From NCBI RefSeq assembly GCF_014673495.1, contig NZ_CP051006.1:8369001-8433000 (forward strand): 64,000 nucleotides of DNA, given 5' to 3'. The notes under the pieces were generated by a model. The model saw only the letters and a program-made list of their open reading frames with translations, ran no database searches and had not been told where the DNA came from. The number at the start of each line of letters is the position of its first letter. The stretch's first letter is position 1. Source of the DNA: Streptomyces griseofuscus (lineage in GTDB: Bacteria > Actinomycetota > Actinomycetes > Streptomycetales > Streptomycetaceae). This document shows, in pieces, positions 19,152 through 27,235 of this stretch. The position numbers and the translations under genes were made by a program.

Positions 19152-19187
19152 GGTGGGGGCGGGGCGCCCGGACGCCCCGCCCCCACC
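19152..19187 (+). terminator. Perfect 15-bp hairpin after filG
   Basis: Arms GGTGGGGGCGGGGCG (19152-19166) and its exact complement (19173-19187) enclose a 6-nt loop. There is no U-tract, which is usual for Streptomyces terminators. It sits 6 nt after the filG stop. Confidence 0.75.
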
Positions 19188-19253
19188 CCCTCGCCCCGCG
19201 ACGCACGCCCCGCGCGGTGGGCGGCCGAACCCCGACCGAAAGGCAACGCTTCC

Positions 19254-20021
19254 GTGAACTCCCCGCTCACCGAGGCCGCCGGGCCCTGGATCCGCAGGTT
19301 CCATCCGCGCCCCGACGCCCGTGTCCGGCTGGTCTGCCTGCCCCACGCGGGCGGCTCCGCCAGCTTCTACTTCCCCGTCTCCCGGTCCATGCCCGAGGAC
19401 GTCGACGTGCTGTGCGTGCAGTACCCCGGCCGCCAGGACCGCCGCGGCGAACCGCTCGTGGACTCCCTGCCGGCGCTCGCCGACAAGGTCCACCGGGCAC
19501 TGCTGCCCTGGGCCGACCGGCCCCTCGCCCTGTTCGGCCACAGCATGGGCGCCTCCCTCGCCTACGAGGTCGCCCGCCGCCTGGAACGGGACCAGGAGAT
19601 CGTGCCCGCCGCCCTCGTCGCCTCCGGCCGCCGCGCCCCCTCCAGGCACCGCGCCGAGACGGTCCATCTGCGCGACGACGACGGCCTGGTCGCCGAGATG
19701 CGTGCCCTCAGCGGCACCAACCCCCAACTGCTGGGCGACGAGGAGATCCTGCGCATGATCCTCCCGGCCGTCCGGGCGGACTACCGCGCGGCGGAGACGT
19801 ACACCTGGGAGCCCGGACCGCCCCTGCGCTGCCCGGTGACCTGCCTCGTCGGCGACGGCGACCCGAAGGTCACGGTGGCCGAGGCCGCCGCCTGGTCCGA
19901 GCACACCGAAGGCCCCTTCGCCCTGAAGGTGTTCCCCGGTGGCCACTTCTTCCTGGCCGAGCACCAGCCGGAGATCATCCGTCTCATCACCGCACGGTTG
20001 GCGGCGCCCGTCCGGCCATGA
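19254..20021 (+). CDS. filH: Type II (editing) thioesterase of the polyene cluster
   Basis: A 255-residue alpha/beta hydrolase. The N-terminal LVCLPHAGGSASFYFP and VQYPGRQDR are typical of PKS/NRPS-associated type II thioesterases. The nucleophile elbow is GHSMGA (about residue 90), and the catalytic His lies in GGHFF near the C-terminus. GTG at 19254 follows GAAAGG by about 10 nt. Such enzymes clear stalled or wrong acyl groups from carrier proteins. It occupies the place of pteH at the end of the conserved cluster. Confidence 0.9.
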   Translation: MNSPLTEAAGPWIRRFHPRPDARVRLVCLPHAGGSASFYFPVSRSMPEDVDVLCVQYPGRQDRRGEPLVDSLPALADKVHRALLPWADRPLALFGHSMGASLAYEVARRLERDQEIVPAALVASGRRAPSRHRAETVHLRDDDGLVAEMRALSGTNPQLLGDEEILRMILPAVRADYRAAETYTWEPGPPLRCPVTCLVGDGDPKVTVAEAAAWSEHTEGPFALKVFPGGHFFLAEHQPEIIRLITARLAAPVRP

Positions 20022-20066
20022 GGGCGGCCGGGGTGACCCGTGTCGCATCCGAGCGGGCAGGGCTTG

Positions 20067-20086
20067 CTATGCAACGAGTTGCATAG
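20067..20086 (+). promoter_or_regulatory. Operator of the PadR-family regulator
   Basis: A perfect inverted repeat, CTATGCAAC and GTTGCATAG with a 2-nt GA spacer, ends directly before the AAGG ribosome-binding site of the PadR gene. It has the size and form of a PadR dimer site and implies autorepression. I see no second copy before the next gene. Confidence 0.8.
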
Positions 20087-20099
20087 AAGGATCGACGGC

Positions 20100-20672
20100 A
20101 TGGCGCTCGAACACGCGATCCTGGTGTCGCTCTTGGAGAAGCCGGGCTCCGGCTATGAGCTGGCCCGGCGCTTCGAGCGCTCCATCGGCTACTTCTGGAC
20201 CGCGACCCACCAGCAGATCTACCGCGTGCTCAAACGCATGGAGAACGACGGCTGGGTCGACGCCCGGGACGTCCCGCAACAGGGCCGGCCCGACAAGAAG
20301 GAGTACAGCGTCGCCGACCTCGGCCGCGCCGCGCTGTCCTCCTGGCTGCACGACCCGATCGAGCCGGAGAGCGTCCGCCACGACCTGGCCGTCAAGATCC
20401 GGGGCGCCGCCTTCGACGATCCGGCCGCCCTGATCCACGAGGTGGAACGGCACCGCCAGGCGCACCGCGACCGGCTGACGCACTATCTCGCGGGCCAGGC
20501 ACGGGACTTCACCGAGCCCGCAGCCCGCCCGGCCGATCCGGGGGCGCCGCCCGACGCGGAGCGCGAGCTCCAGCACGCCGTGCTGCGCGGCGGTATCGCG
20601 TACGAGCGGATGATGATCGGCTGGCTGGACGACGTGCTCGCCACCCTGGCCCGGTTCGGTCCGGACCGCTGA
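20100..20672 (+). CDS. PadR-family transcriptional regulator
   Basis: A 190-residue protein beginning MALEHAILVSLLEKPGSGYELARRF, the typical PadR winged-helix opening, followed by IYRVLKRMENDGWV and a C-terminal coiled helical region (Vir_C-like) that mediates dimers. The ATG at 20100 is preferred over longer frames because it starts the domain and has AAGGA upstream. A palindrome in the leader suggests autoregulation. It lies 76 nt before the acyl-CoA dehydrogenase gene and probably controls it. Whether its effector is a polyene, a fatty acid or another compound cannot be read from sequence. Confidence 0.88.
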   Translation: MALEHAILVSLLEKPGSGYELARRFERSIGYFWTATHQQIYRVLKRMENDGWVDARDVPQQGRPDKKEYSVADLGRAALSSWLHDPIEPESVRHDLAVKIRGAAFDDPAALIHEVERHRQAHRDRLTHYLAGQARDFTEPAARPADPGAPPDAERELQHAVLRGGIAYERMMIGWLDDVLATLARFGPDR

Positions 20673-20748
20673 CCCCCGCCGGCCCGACCCCACCCGGCGT
20701 CGGGCCCCCGAATCCCACCCGCCCACCAGCCGAAAGGCGCCCTCACCC

Positions 20749-22473
20749 ATGGCTGACCAGCTGCTGCTCAACCCGCGCACCTACGACCCCGAGCACTTCG
20801 ACCCCGAGACGCGCCGCCTGCTGCGGGCCACCGTCGACTGGTTCGAGGAGCGCGGGAAGCGGCGGCTGATCGAGGACTACCGCAGCCGCGCATGGCTCGG
20901 CGACTTCCTCGCCTTCGCGGCGAAGGAGAACCTGTTCGCCACCTTCCTCACCCCGTCGTCCGCCGCCGGGGAGGGCGACCCGGACAAGCGCTGGGACACC
21001 GCCCGGATCGCGGCGCTCAACGAGATCCTCGGCTTCTACGGCCTGGACTACTGGTACGCCTGGCAGGTCACGATCCTCGGCCTCGGCCCGGTCTGGCAGA
21101 GCGACAACGCCGATGCCCGCACCCGCGCCGCCGAACTCCTGGACCAGGGTGAGGTGTTCGCGTTCGGCCTCTCCGAGAAGACCCACGGCGCCGACATCTA
21201 CTCCACCGACATGCTGCTGGAACCCACGGCCGACGGCGGCTTCCGGGCCACCGGCTCCAAGTACTACATCGGCAACGGCAACGCCGCCGGACTCGTCTCC
21301 GTCTTCGGCCGCCGCACCGACGTCGAAGGGCCCGACGGCTACGTCTTCTTCGCCGCCGACAGCCGCCACCCCGCCTACCACCTGGTCAAGAACGTCGTCG
21401 ACTCCTCGAAGTTCGTCAGCGAGTTCCGCCTGGAGGACTACCCGGTCACCGCCGAGGACGTCCTGCACACGGGCCGGGCCGCCTTCGACGCCGCCCTCAA
21501 CACCGTCAACGTCGGCAAGTTCAACCTGTGCACCGCCTCCATCGGCATCTGCGAGCACGCGATGTACGAGGCCGTCACCCACGCCCACAACCGAGTCCTC
21601 TACGGCCGCCCGGTCACCGACTTCCCGCACGTACGGCGCGAGTTGACCGACGCGTACGTCCGGCTCGTCGGCATGAAGGCGTTCAGCGACCGCGCGGTCG
21701 ACTACTTCCGCAGCGCGGGCCCCGACGACCGCCGCTACCTCCTCTTCAACCCGATGACGAAGATGAAGGTGACCACGGAGGGCGAGAAGGTCATCGACCT
21801 GATGTGGGACGTCATCGCCGCCAAGGGCTTCGAGAGGGACAACTACTTCGCCCAGGCGGCCGTGGAGATCCGCAGCCTGCCGAAGCTGGAGGGCACGGTC
21901 CACGTCAACCTGGCGCTGATCCTCAAGTTCCTGCGCAGCCACCTCCTCGACCCCGCCGACTACCCCGCCGTACCGACCCGCCACGACGCGAAGGATGACG
22001 ACTTCCTGTTCCGGCAGGGCCCCGCCCGCGGCCTGGGCTCGGTGCGCTTCCACGACTGGCGGCCCGCCTTCGACACGTACGCGCACCTGCCCAACGTGCG
22101 CCGGTTCCGCGAACAGGCCGACGCGCTCTGCACGTTCGTCGCCACCGCCGCTCCCGACGCGGAGCAGAGCCGCGACCTCGACCTCGTCCTCGCGGTCGGC
22201 CAGCTCTTCGCCCTCGTCGTGCACGGCCAGCTCGTCCTGGAGCAGGCCGCCCTGACCGGGCTGGACACGGACGTGCTCGACGAACTCTTCGCCGTCCTCG
22301 TACGCGACTTCTCCGCACAGGCCGTCGAACTGCACGGCAAGGACTCGGCAACCGAGGAACAGCGCGCCTGGGCCCTGGACGCGATCCGCCGCCCCGTCAC
22401 CGACCAGGACCGCACGGCCCGGGTCTGGCAGCAGGTGGAGGCGCTGTCCGGGTCGTACGAAATGGCCCCGTAG
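20749..22473 (+). CDS. Acyl-CoA dehydrogenase (possible 2-octenoyl-CoA supply)
   Basis: A 574-residue flavoprotein of the acyl-CoA dehydrogenase superfamily. It has the FAD/substrate motif FGLSEKTHGADIYS (about residues 140-153), a middle beta-domain (FRATGSKYYIGNGNAAG), and C-terminal helices with IRSLPKLEGTVHVNL, where the Glu is a likely catalytic base. It is longer than the roughly 380 residues of ordinary dehydrogenases, with a C-terminal extension like the long FadE forms. GAAAGG precedes the ATG. It would form the 2,3 double bond of a fatty acyl-CoA. Standing beside a cluster that needs 2-octenoyl-CoA for FilB, it may provide that precursor; this is inference. A 17-bp hairpin ends the transcript. 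Confidence 0.85.
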   Translation: MADQLLLNPRTYDPEHFDPETRRLLRATVDWFEERGKRRLIEDYRSRAWLGDFLAFAAKENLFATFLTPSSAAGEGDPDKRWDTARIAALNEILGFYGLDYWYAWQVTILGLGPVWQSDNADARTRAAELLDQGEVFAFGLSEKTHGADIYSTDMLLEPTADGGFRATGSKYYIGNGNAAGLVSVFGRRTDVEGPDGYVFFAADSRHPAYHLVKNVVDSSKFVSEFRLEDYPVTAEDVLHTGRAAFDAALNTVNVGKFNLCTASIGICEHAMYEAVTHAHNRVLYGRPVTDFPHVRRELTDAYVRLVGMKAFSDRAVDYFRSAGPDDRRYLLFNPMTKMKVTTEGEKVIDLMWDVIAAKGFERDNYFAQAAVEIRSLPKLEGTVHVNLALILKFLRSHLLDPADYPAVPTRHDAKDDDFLFRQGPARGLGSVRFHDWRPAFDTYAHLPNVRRFREQADALCTFVATAAPDAEQSRDLDLVLAVGQLFALVVHGQLVLEQAALTGLDTDVLDELFAVLVRDFSAQAVELHGKDSATEEQRAWALDAIRRPVTDQDRTARVWQQVEALSGSYEMAP

Positions 22474-22486
22474 GCCCATCCCGAGG

Positions 22487-22531
22487 CATGCCGGTACCGC
22501 CGCACCCCACGGGGGCGGCGGTACCGGCATG
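22487..22531. terminator. Bidirectional 17-bp hairpin terminator
   Basis: Perfect arms at 22487-22503 and 22515-22531 (starting CATGCCGGTACC) enclose an 11-nt loop. It sits between the convergent acyl-CoA dehydrogenase and hydrolase genes and can serve both. Confidence 0.85.
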
Positions 22532-23371
22532 TCAGGGCACCCGCGGAGCCAGATGCTTCTCCAGGAACGAGAGTTCCGCGGCGACGGCCTGTTCGTGCGA
22601 CTCCAGGAACGGGGCGTAACGGCGGCCCGTCAGATGAACCACCTCGGCCGCCGGCGCTTCCCCGGCCGCCCGGAGCGCGGGTGCGGGAAGCGCGCTCCGG
22701 TCCTGGTCGCAGACGACCACCAGCAGCGGGCAACGGATCCGGGAGGCATGGCGGCCGGGCCGGTACCCGCCGAGCCGCAGCACGATCCGTGCGGCGACCG
22801 TCTGTTCCCAGTCGGTGTGGCGACGGCCGGGATCCAGCGCGCGGTCGCCGTCCAGGGCGTCGGGCGTGGTGAGCGAGGCGACCGAGCCGCGCGCCCCGGC
22901 GGTCGGGACCAGCAGCGGCGGCCGTCCGGGGAGCGAACGCGCGGCCGTCGACCAGCGGGGTCTGCGCGATCGCGCAGGCCAGGCGCGGGTGGTCGGCGGT
23001 GACCTGGAAGACGTGGCCACCCGCGAGCGAGAAACCCCACAGCGCGATCCAGTCCGGGTCGACGTCGGCAGTGTGGCCGCGCACTCGATCGCGGCGTGCC
23101 AGTCGGCGATCTGCTCGTCGAAGCGGACGATCTGGCGCGGCGTGCCACCGCTCGTCCCGAACCGCCTGTGGTCGAAGGCGACCGTGAAACCGGCCTCGTG
23201 GAACCTCGCCGCGAACCGATCCGTGGCCGGTTCCTTCGTCACCGAGGTGCCCCCGGCCATGATCACGCAGCCGCCGTTGGTCCCCGGACAGTGCCAGGCG
23301 GAACACGCGGTGTCGCCGCTGGCGAAACGTACTTCTCTCCGTTGCTCGAATACGGGCACATGGACCTCCAT
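22532..23371 (-). CDS. Alpha/beta hydrolase with an internal compensated frameshift
   Basis: The frame stays open over 279 codons from an ATG at 23371, but its middle does not read as a protein. Residues 1-100 are normal (IMAGGTSVTKEPATDRF, AFDHRRFGTSGG), and so is the C-terminal part (CPLLVVVCDQDRSALPAP). Between about 23070 and 22930 the family sequence, with the nucleophile elbow GFSLAGGH and AIAQTPLVDGR, is found only in a neighbouring frame. A one-base deletion near 23070 (CTGCCG|ACGTCGAC) followed by a compensating change near 22930 explains this. As written the product lacks its catalytic serine. This could be real decay or two consensus errors. Substrate unknown. Confidence 0.7.
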   Translation of the reverse strand: MEVHVPVFEQRREVRFASGDTACSAWHCPGTNGGCVIMAGGTSVTKEPATDRFAARFHEAGFTVAFDHRRFGTSGGTPRQIVRFDEQIADWHAAIECAATLPTSTRTGSRCGVSRSRVATSSRSPPTTRAWPARSRRPRWSTAARSLPGRPPLLVPTAGARGSVASLTTPDALDGDRALDPGRRHTDWEQTVAARIVLRLGGYRPGRHASRIRCPLLVVVCDQDRSALPAPALRAAGEAPAAEVVHLTGRRYAPFLESHEQAVAAELSFLEKHLAPRVP

Positions 23372-23468
23372 GGGTGAATTCGCTGATCTCGGGAGATGCC
23401 GTCCATGCTCGGCGTGAATTCCCCGGACCGGGCTCCGCACAGGGACGGAATGAGCGAAACTCGCCGCC

Positions 23469-24860
23469 ATGGCACGCGCGTCGGCGGATTCCGTACTGAG
23501 CCTCACCGATCAGCGGCTGGTGGCCGCCCTTCAGTGGGACGACCGCCTCACCGCGGAGCGGGCGGCCCGCGTGCCGGGGCTCAGTCCTGTCACCGTGCGC
23601 CGCCGGCTGTACGCGCTCGGCGCCGACGGCACCGTGCGCGTGGTGGTCTCGCCGGTCGCACGACCGCGCGACGGCGGCTCGGCCGGATCCCTGTTCCTGC
23701 GCATCCGGGTCCCGCGGGGGAGACTCGGCACCATCGTGGCCGCACTCGCCGCGCGCGAGGACATCCCGTTCATCGACGTCACCACCGCGGGCGACGAGAT
23801 CTTCGCCGTCGCCCGTACCGAGCCGGGTTCACGCGACCCGCTGGTCTTCCGTCAACTGCCCTCCACCCAGGCGGTGACGTCCCTGGAGAGCGCCACGATC
23901 CTGCATGTCTTCCGGCTCGCCTCCGAATGGCGCCACCACGTGCTGACCGAGACGGAACGGGCCGCGCTGGCCCCGTCCGAAGCGGTCGCCCCGGGGACCG
24001 CTTCGGACCCCTCGGGCCCGTACGGCGTCGACACCGATGCCCTGGAACAGTCGCTCCTCGACGCCCTCATCCCGGACGCGCGCCTGACCTCGGCGACCCT
24101 GGCCGCGCGCACCGGCCACCCGGAGAGTACGGTGCGCCGCCGCCTCACCCGGCTGACCGCCCAGGGCCGACTGGTCACCCAGGTCCCGGTCGATCCTTGC
24201 CGCCTCGGGCTGCCTATCGCGGCCAAGCTCCTGCTGCGCGTGGCCCCCGACCAGCTGGCCACCGCGGGCCGGGCCCTGGCCGACCACCCCGCGGTGCACG
24301 GCGCGTTCGCGACCTCGGGACCCTCGAACCTGCACGCGGCCGCGTACTTCCCGGACCTGACAGCTCTCTACGGCTTTCTCTCCCGGGACTTGGTCGGCCT
24401 CGGCATCACCTTTACGGTCGGAAACTCCTTCGCGCCGGGAGAAGTCGCCCAGACTGTACGAGAAGGCCGTGGAGCTCCGGAACCTCATCAAGGGACAGTG
24501 CCGATGCCGTGGGCGAGCAGGCTTTCGGCGGTGTCGACGATGGTGTCCTCGATGGGGCGTGGCCGCCATCCGAGGAGCCGTTCGGCCTTGGCGCCGGTGG
24601 CGTCGAGGTCCTGGCCGAGCTGGTGCCGCAGCAGCCGCAGTTCCGGGTTCACGATGCTGAGCGCGCGGGTGAGCCACACGGGCAGTTCGCGGGTCGGCGC
24701 CTTCGCGGCGCGGTCGCCCAGGCGGTCGTGCAGGATGCGGGCGATGTCGACCACGCGCAGCGGGCTGTGTCCCGCGGACGCCAGGAAGCGCTCGCCCGCT
24801 GCCGCCGGGTCGGTCATCGCACGCAGGTGCAGGTCCGCGACGTCGCGCACGTCGACGTAG
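23469..24860 (+). CDS. Lrp/AsnC-type regulator with two HTH-ligand modules and an aberrant C-terminal extension
   Basis: A frame of 463 codons. Residues about 12-55 and 190-235 are two AsnC-type helix-turn-helix units (LSPVTVRRRLYALGADG; HPESTVRRRLTRLTAQG), each followed by a ligand-binding-like half, as in double Lrp regulators of Streptomyces. The family sequence ends near residue 335 (FTVGNSFAPGEVAQTVREG). The remaining 120 or so codons lie antisense to the 3' part of the convergent reductase gene and are low-complexity Arg/Ser. The natural stop therefore seems lost by a deletion or frameshift near 24470-24490. It is divergent from the hydrolase, which is a likely target. Confidence 0.7.
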   Translation: MARASADSVLSLTDQRLVAALQWDDRLTAERAARVPGLSPVTVRRRLYALGADGTVRVVVSPVARPRDGGSAGSLFLRIRVPRGRLGTIVAALAAREDIPFIDVTTAGDEIFAVARTEPGSRDPLVFRQLPSTQAVTSLESATILHVFRLASEWRHHVLTETERAALAPSEAVAPGTASDPSGPYGVDTDALEQSLLDALIPDARLTSATLAARTGHPESTVRRRLTRLTAQGRLVTQVPVDPCRLGLPIAAKLLLRVAPDQLATAGRALADHPAVHGAFATSGPSNLHAAAYFPDLTALYGFLSRDLVGLGITFTVGNSFAPGEVAQTVREGRGAPEPHQGTVPMPWASRLSAVSTMVSSMGRGRHPRSRSALAPVASRSWPSWCRSSRSSGFTMLSARVSHTGSSRVGAFAARSPRRSCRMRAMSTTRSGLCPADARKRSPAAAGSVIARRCRSATSRTST

Positions 24861-25519
24861 CTCATGCCGAAGGGCGGGCAGGCGGGGACCTTGCCTTCGA
24901 GCATTCTGCGCACCAGACGCAGGGAGGGCGGGTCGTCCGGGCCGAGCAGTGGTCCGAAGACGCCGACGGGATGGACGGCGGCCAGCTCCAGGGTGCCGCC
25001 CTCGTCGGCGATGAACCGCCAGGCGGCGCGTTCGGCGAGGGTCTTGGAGCGCTGGTAGGGCGGGATGTCGGCTTCGACGTTGGTCCAGTCCTCCTCGGTG
25101 AACGGCGTGGAGCGCGGGGGGTGCCCTATCCCGATCGCCCCGAACGCGCTGGTCAGGACGGTGCGCTGGACGCCGGCGGCACGGGAGGCGCGCAGTACCC
25201 GCAGGACGCCCTCACGTGCCGGGACCACCATCTCGTCCTCGTCGGCCGGTGTGCGACGCAGGGTCGGTGAGGCGACGTGGAGGACGAAGTCGCAGTCGGC
25301 TACGGCCTGGTCCCATCCGTCGGGGCGTTCGAGGTCGGCGCGCACCACGGTCAGGCGGGTGTCGTCGAACGGCGCGGCTGCGTGGAGCCAGGAGCGCAGC
25401 GAGGGTTCGCGCCCCAGGTCGCGGACAGTGGTGCGGACGGTGTGCCCGGCTTCGAGCAGGGCGAGTACGCACCAGCTTCCGAGGTAGCCGGTGCCGCCGG
25501 TGACCAGGACCTGGGGCAT
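24488..25519 (-). CDS. NAD(P)-dependent epimerase/dihydroflavonol-4-reductase-like enzyme
   Basis: A 343-residue extended short-chain dehydrogenase. The Rossmann loop VTGGTGYLGSW stands at the N-terminus, and the catalytic Tyr and Lys lie in YQRSKTLAERAAW (about residues 155-167). The C-terminus ends with the usual GWRPRPIEDTIVDTAESLL. ATG at 25519 is chosen: AAGGAG lies 6-8 nt upstream, and a GTG 15 nt earlier lies within that site. It probably reduces a ketone or aldehyde; substrate unknown. It is followed by the broken Lrp-type gene and preceded by a broken VOC gene, with no clear operon partner. Confidence 0.85.
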   Translation of the reverse strand: MPQVLVTGGTGYLGSWCVLALLEAGHTVRTTVRDLGREPSLRSWLHAAAPFDDTRLTVVRADLERPDGWDQAVADCDFVLHVASPTLRRTPADEDEMVVPAREGVLRVLRASRAAGVQRTVLTSAFGAIGIGHPPRSTPFTEEDWTNVEADIPPYQRSKTLAERAAWRFIADEGGTLELAAVHPVGVFGPLLGPDDPPSLRLVRRMLEGKVPACPPFGMSYVDVRDVADLHLRAMTDPAAAGERFLASAGHSPLRVVDIARILHDRLGDRAAKAPTRELPVWLTRALSIVNPELRLLRHQLGQDLDATGAKAERLLGWRPRPIEDTIVDTAESLLAHGIGTVP

Positions 25520-25582
25520 GGATGTCTCCTTCACGTGCGGGCTCGTGCGCGGGGACGGTGTCGATGGGCACGAGGGGTGTGT

Positions 25583-25950
25583 TCAGCTGGGGATGAGGGT
25601 GGTGAGGCAGAAGGGGTGGCCGGCGGGGTCGAGCAGGACGCGCCAACGGGTGGGGTCGGGCTGGTGGGCAGCTGTGGTCGCGCCGGTGGCGAGCGCGAGG
25701 CGCTCGGCCCGCTCCAGGTCCTCGACGGCCACGTCCAGGTGGAACTGCTTGGCCCGGCCGTCGGGCCACTGGGGCGGCCGGTAGTCGGGTACGCGGACGG
25801 TGACCAGCAGCAGTCTTCCGGGTTCGACGGCGCAGAAGGCGTCGGACTCCGTCGTGAGGTCTCGGCCCGGCATGGCCGCCCAGAAGGCGGCGAGCGGGGG
25901 TCGGCGCATTCCAGCGCTACGGACCCCGGCCGTCCTACAGGTTCGGACAC
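25583..25950 (-). pseudogene. Frameshifted VOC (glyoxalase/bleomycin-resistance) family gene
   Basis: The first 19 codons from a GTG at 25950 (MSEPVGRPGS then VALECADPR) match the VOC N-terminus. The rest of the fold (PPLAAFWAAMPGRDL, RVPDYRPPQWPDGR, QFHLDVAVEDLERA, WRVLLDPAGHPFCLTTL) reads in a different frame. The break is at about 25895, inside a run of Cs. Joined, the two parts give a single-domain protein of about 120 residues, normal for the family. Either a recent frameshift or a consensus error; the ligand is unknown. Confidence 0.7.
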
Positions 25951-25977
25951 ATCTGCACCTCGGTCGTCGGGGGCGGT

Positions 25978-26024
25978 GCGTCACGCGCGCACCGGGCCGT
26001 CCCGGACCGGCACGCGCGTGACGC
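25978..26024 (-). terminator. 12-bp hairpin downstream of the aldo/keto reductase
   Basis: GCGTCACGCGCG (25978-25989) pairs perfectly with 26013-26024 around a 23-nt G/C-rich loop. It lies 30 nt beyond the stop of the minus-strand reductase. Confidence 0.6.
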
Positions 26025-26053
26025 GGTGGCGGTGCCGCGGTGTGGGCGCGGTG

Positions 26054-27103
26054 TCAGAGGTTGGCGTAGCCGGGGATGGACGCCTTGATGCGTTCCATCT
26101 CGCGTTCGTCGGAGACGCCCTGGAAGTCGTGGCGCGGGGTGTAGGGCGCCTCCAGGCGCCGGGCCTCCTCGTCGGTGAGGTCGATGTCGAGAGAGGCGAC
26201 GGCGTCGTCGATCTGCTGGGCGGTGCGGGCGCCCACCAGGGGGGCGGCGACCACGGGGTTGCGGCGCAGCCAGGCCAGCGCGATCTGGGCGCGGGAGACG
26301 CCGCGCTGTTCGGCGATGGTGCCGAGGGCGCCGATGATCTGGCGGTCGCTGTCGGCATTGGCCCTGTAGAGCAGGTCGGCGTAGGCACCGTAGGTGGCCG
26401 CGCGCGTTCCGGTGGCAGCCTGGTCGAAGGGGCGGGCGAGGCGGCCGCGGGCCAGCGGGCTCCAGACCATGGTGGCCACGCCCTCGTCGGCGCACAGCGG
26501 GAGCATCTCGCGTTCCTCCTCGCGGGCGAGGAGGTTGTAGTGGTCCTGCATGGTGACGAAGCGCGCCCAGCCGTGGCGCTCCTGGAGGTGCAGGGCCTTG
26601 GCGAACTGCCAGGCGTGCATGGACGACGCGCCGAGGTAGCGGGCCTTTCCGGCCTTGACCACGTCGTTCAGCGCCTCCAGCGTCTCCTCCAGCGGGGTGG
26701 CCGGGTCCAGGCGGTGGATCATGTAGACGTCGACGTAGTCGGTACCCAGGCGGCGCAGGCTGTTGTCGATCTCGGTCATGATCGCCTTGCGGGACAGGCC
26801 GCTGCTGTTCGGGCTGCCGGGGCGCATCGGGTGGCGGACCTTGGTGGTGATGACGACGTCGTCGCGGTTCGCATACTCCGCCAGCGCCCGGCCCAGGATC
26901 TCCTCGCTGGAGCCGTAGGAGTACATGTTCGCGGTGTCGAAGAAGTTGATGCCCGCCTCCAGCGCCTGCTTGACCAGCGGGCGGCTGGACTCCTCGTCCA
27001 GCGACCAGACCGGGTGCCCGCGGTCGGGCTCGCCGTAGGTCATGGCGCCGATTGCGACGGGGGAGACGTCCAGGCCGGTACGGCCGAGCTTGATATAGCG
27101 CAC
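26054..27103 (-). CDS. Aldo/keto reductase
   Basis: A 349-residue (beta/alpha)8 NADPH-dependent reductase. The catalytic tetrad is visible: Asp in FFDTANMYSYG with the following Tyr, Lys in VVITTKVRHP and His in VYMIHRLDP. The C-terminal cofactor loop PLVGARTAQQIDDAV is also typical. A GTG start follows AGGAG. It diverges from a TetR gene across two copies of a palindrome, so it is very likely the repressed target. The natural substrate is unknown; such pairs often answer to reactive carbonyls. Confidence 0.9.
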   Translation of the reverse strand: MRYIKLGRTGLDVSPVAIGAMTYGEPDRGHPVWSLDEESSRPLVKQALEAGINFFDTANMYSYGSSEEILGRALAEYANRDDVVITTKVRHPMRPGSPNSSGLSRKAIMTEIDNSLRRLGTDYVDVYMIHRLDPATPLEETLEALNDVVKAGKARYLGASSMHAWQFAKALHLQERHGWARFVTMQDHYNLLAREEEREMLPLCADEGVATMVWSPLARGRLARPFDQAATGTRAATYGAYADLLYRANADSDRQIIGALGTIAEQRGVSRAQIALAWLRRNPVVAAPLVGARTAQQIDDAVASLDIDLTDEEARRLEAPYTPRHDFQGVSDEREMERIKASIPGYANL

Positions 27104-27135
27104 GGGGAAGCTCCTAGAATGGGAACCAAGCCAAG

Positions 27136-27182
27136 CGGAGAACTCTCCGCCGACTCGCTGAACCCTAACGGAGAACTCTCCG
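27136..27182. promoter_or_regulatory. Paired operators between aldo/keto reductase and TetR genes
   Basis: CGGAGAACTCTCCG occurs twice, at 27136-27149 and 27169-27182. Each is an inverted repeat CGGAGA-AC-TCTCCG, the second extended to 8-bp arms (AACGGAGA...TCTCCGTT). The centres are 33 bp apart, three helical turns, which would place two TetR dimers on one face of the DNA. Confidence 0.85.
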
Positions 27183-27235
27183 TTTAGCGACCGGGGCTAC
27201 TTCCGGGCGCACCCGCCCACTCTGAGGAGGACACG

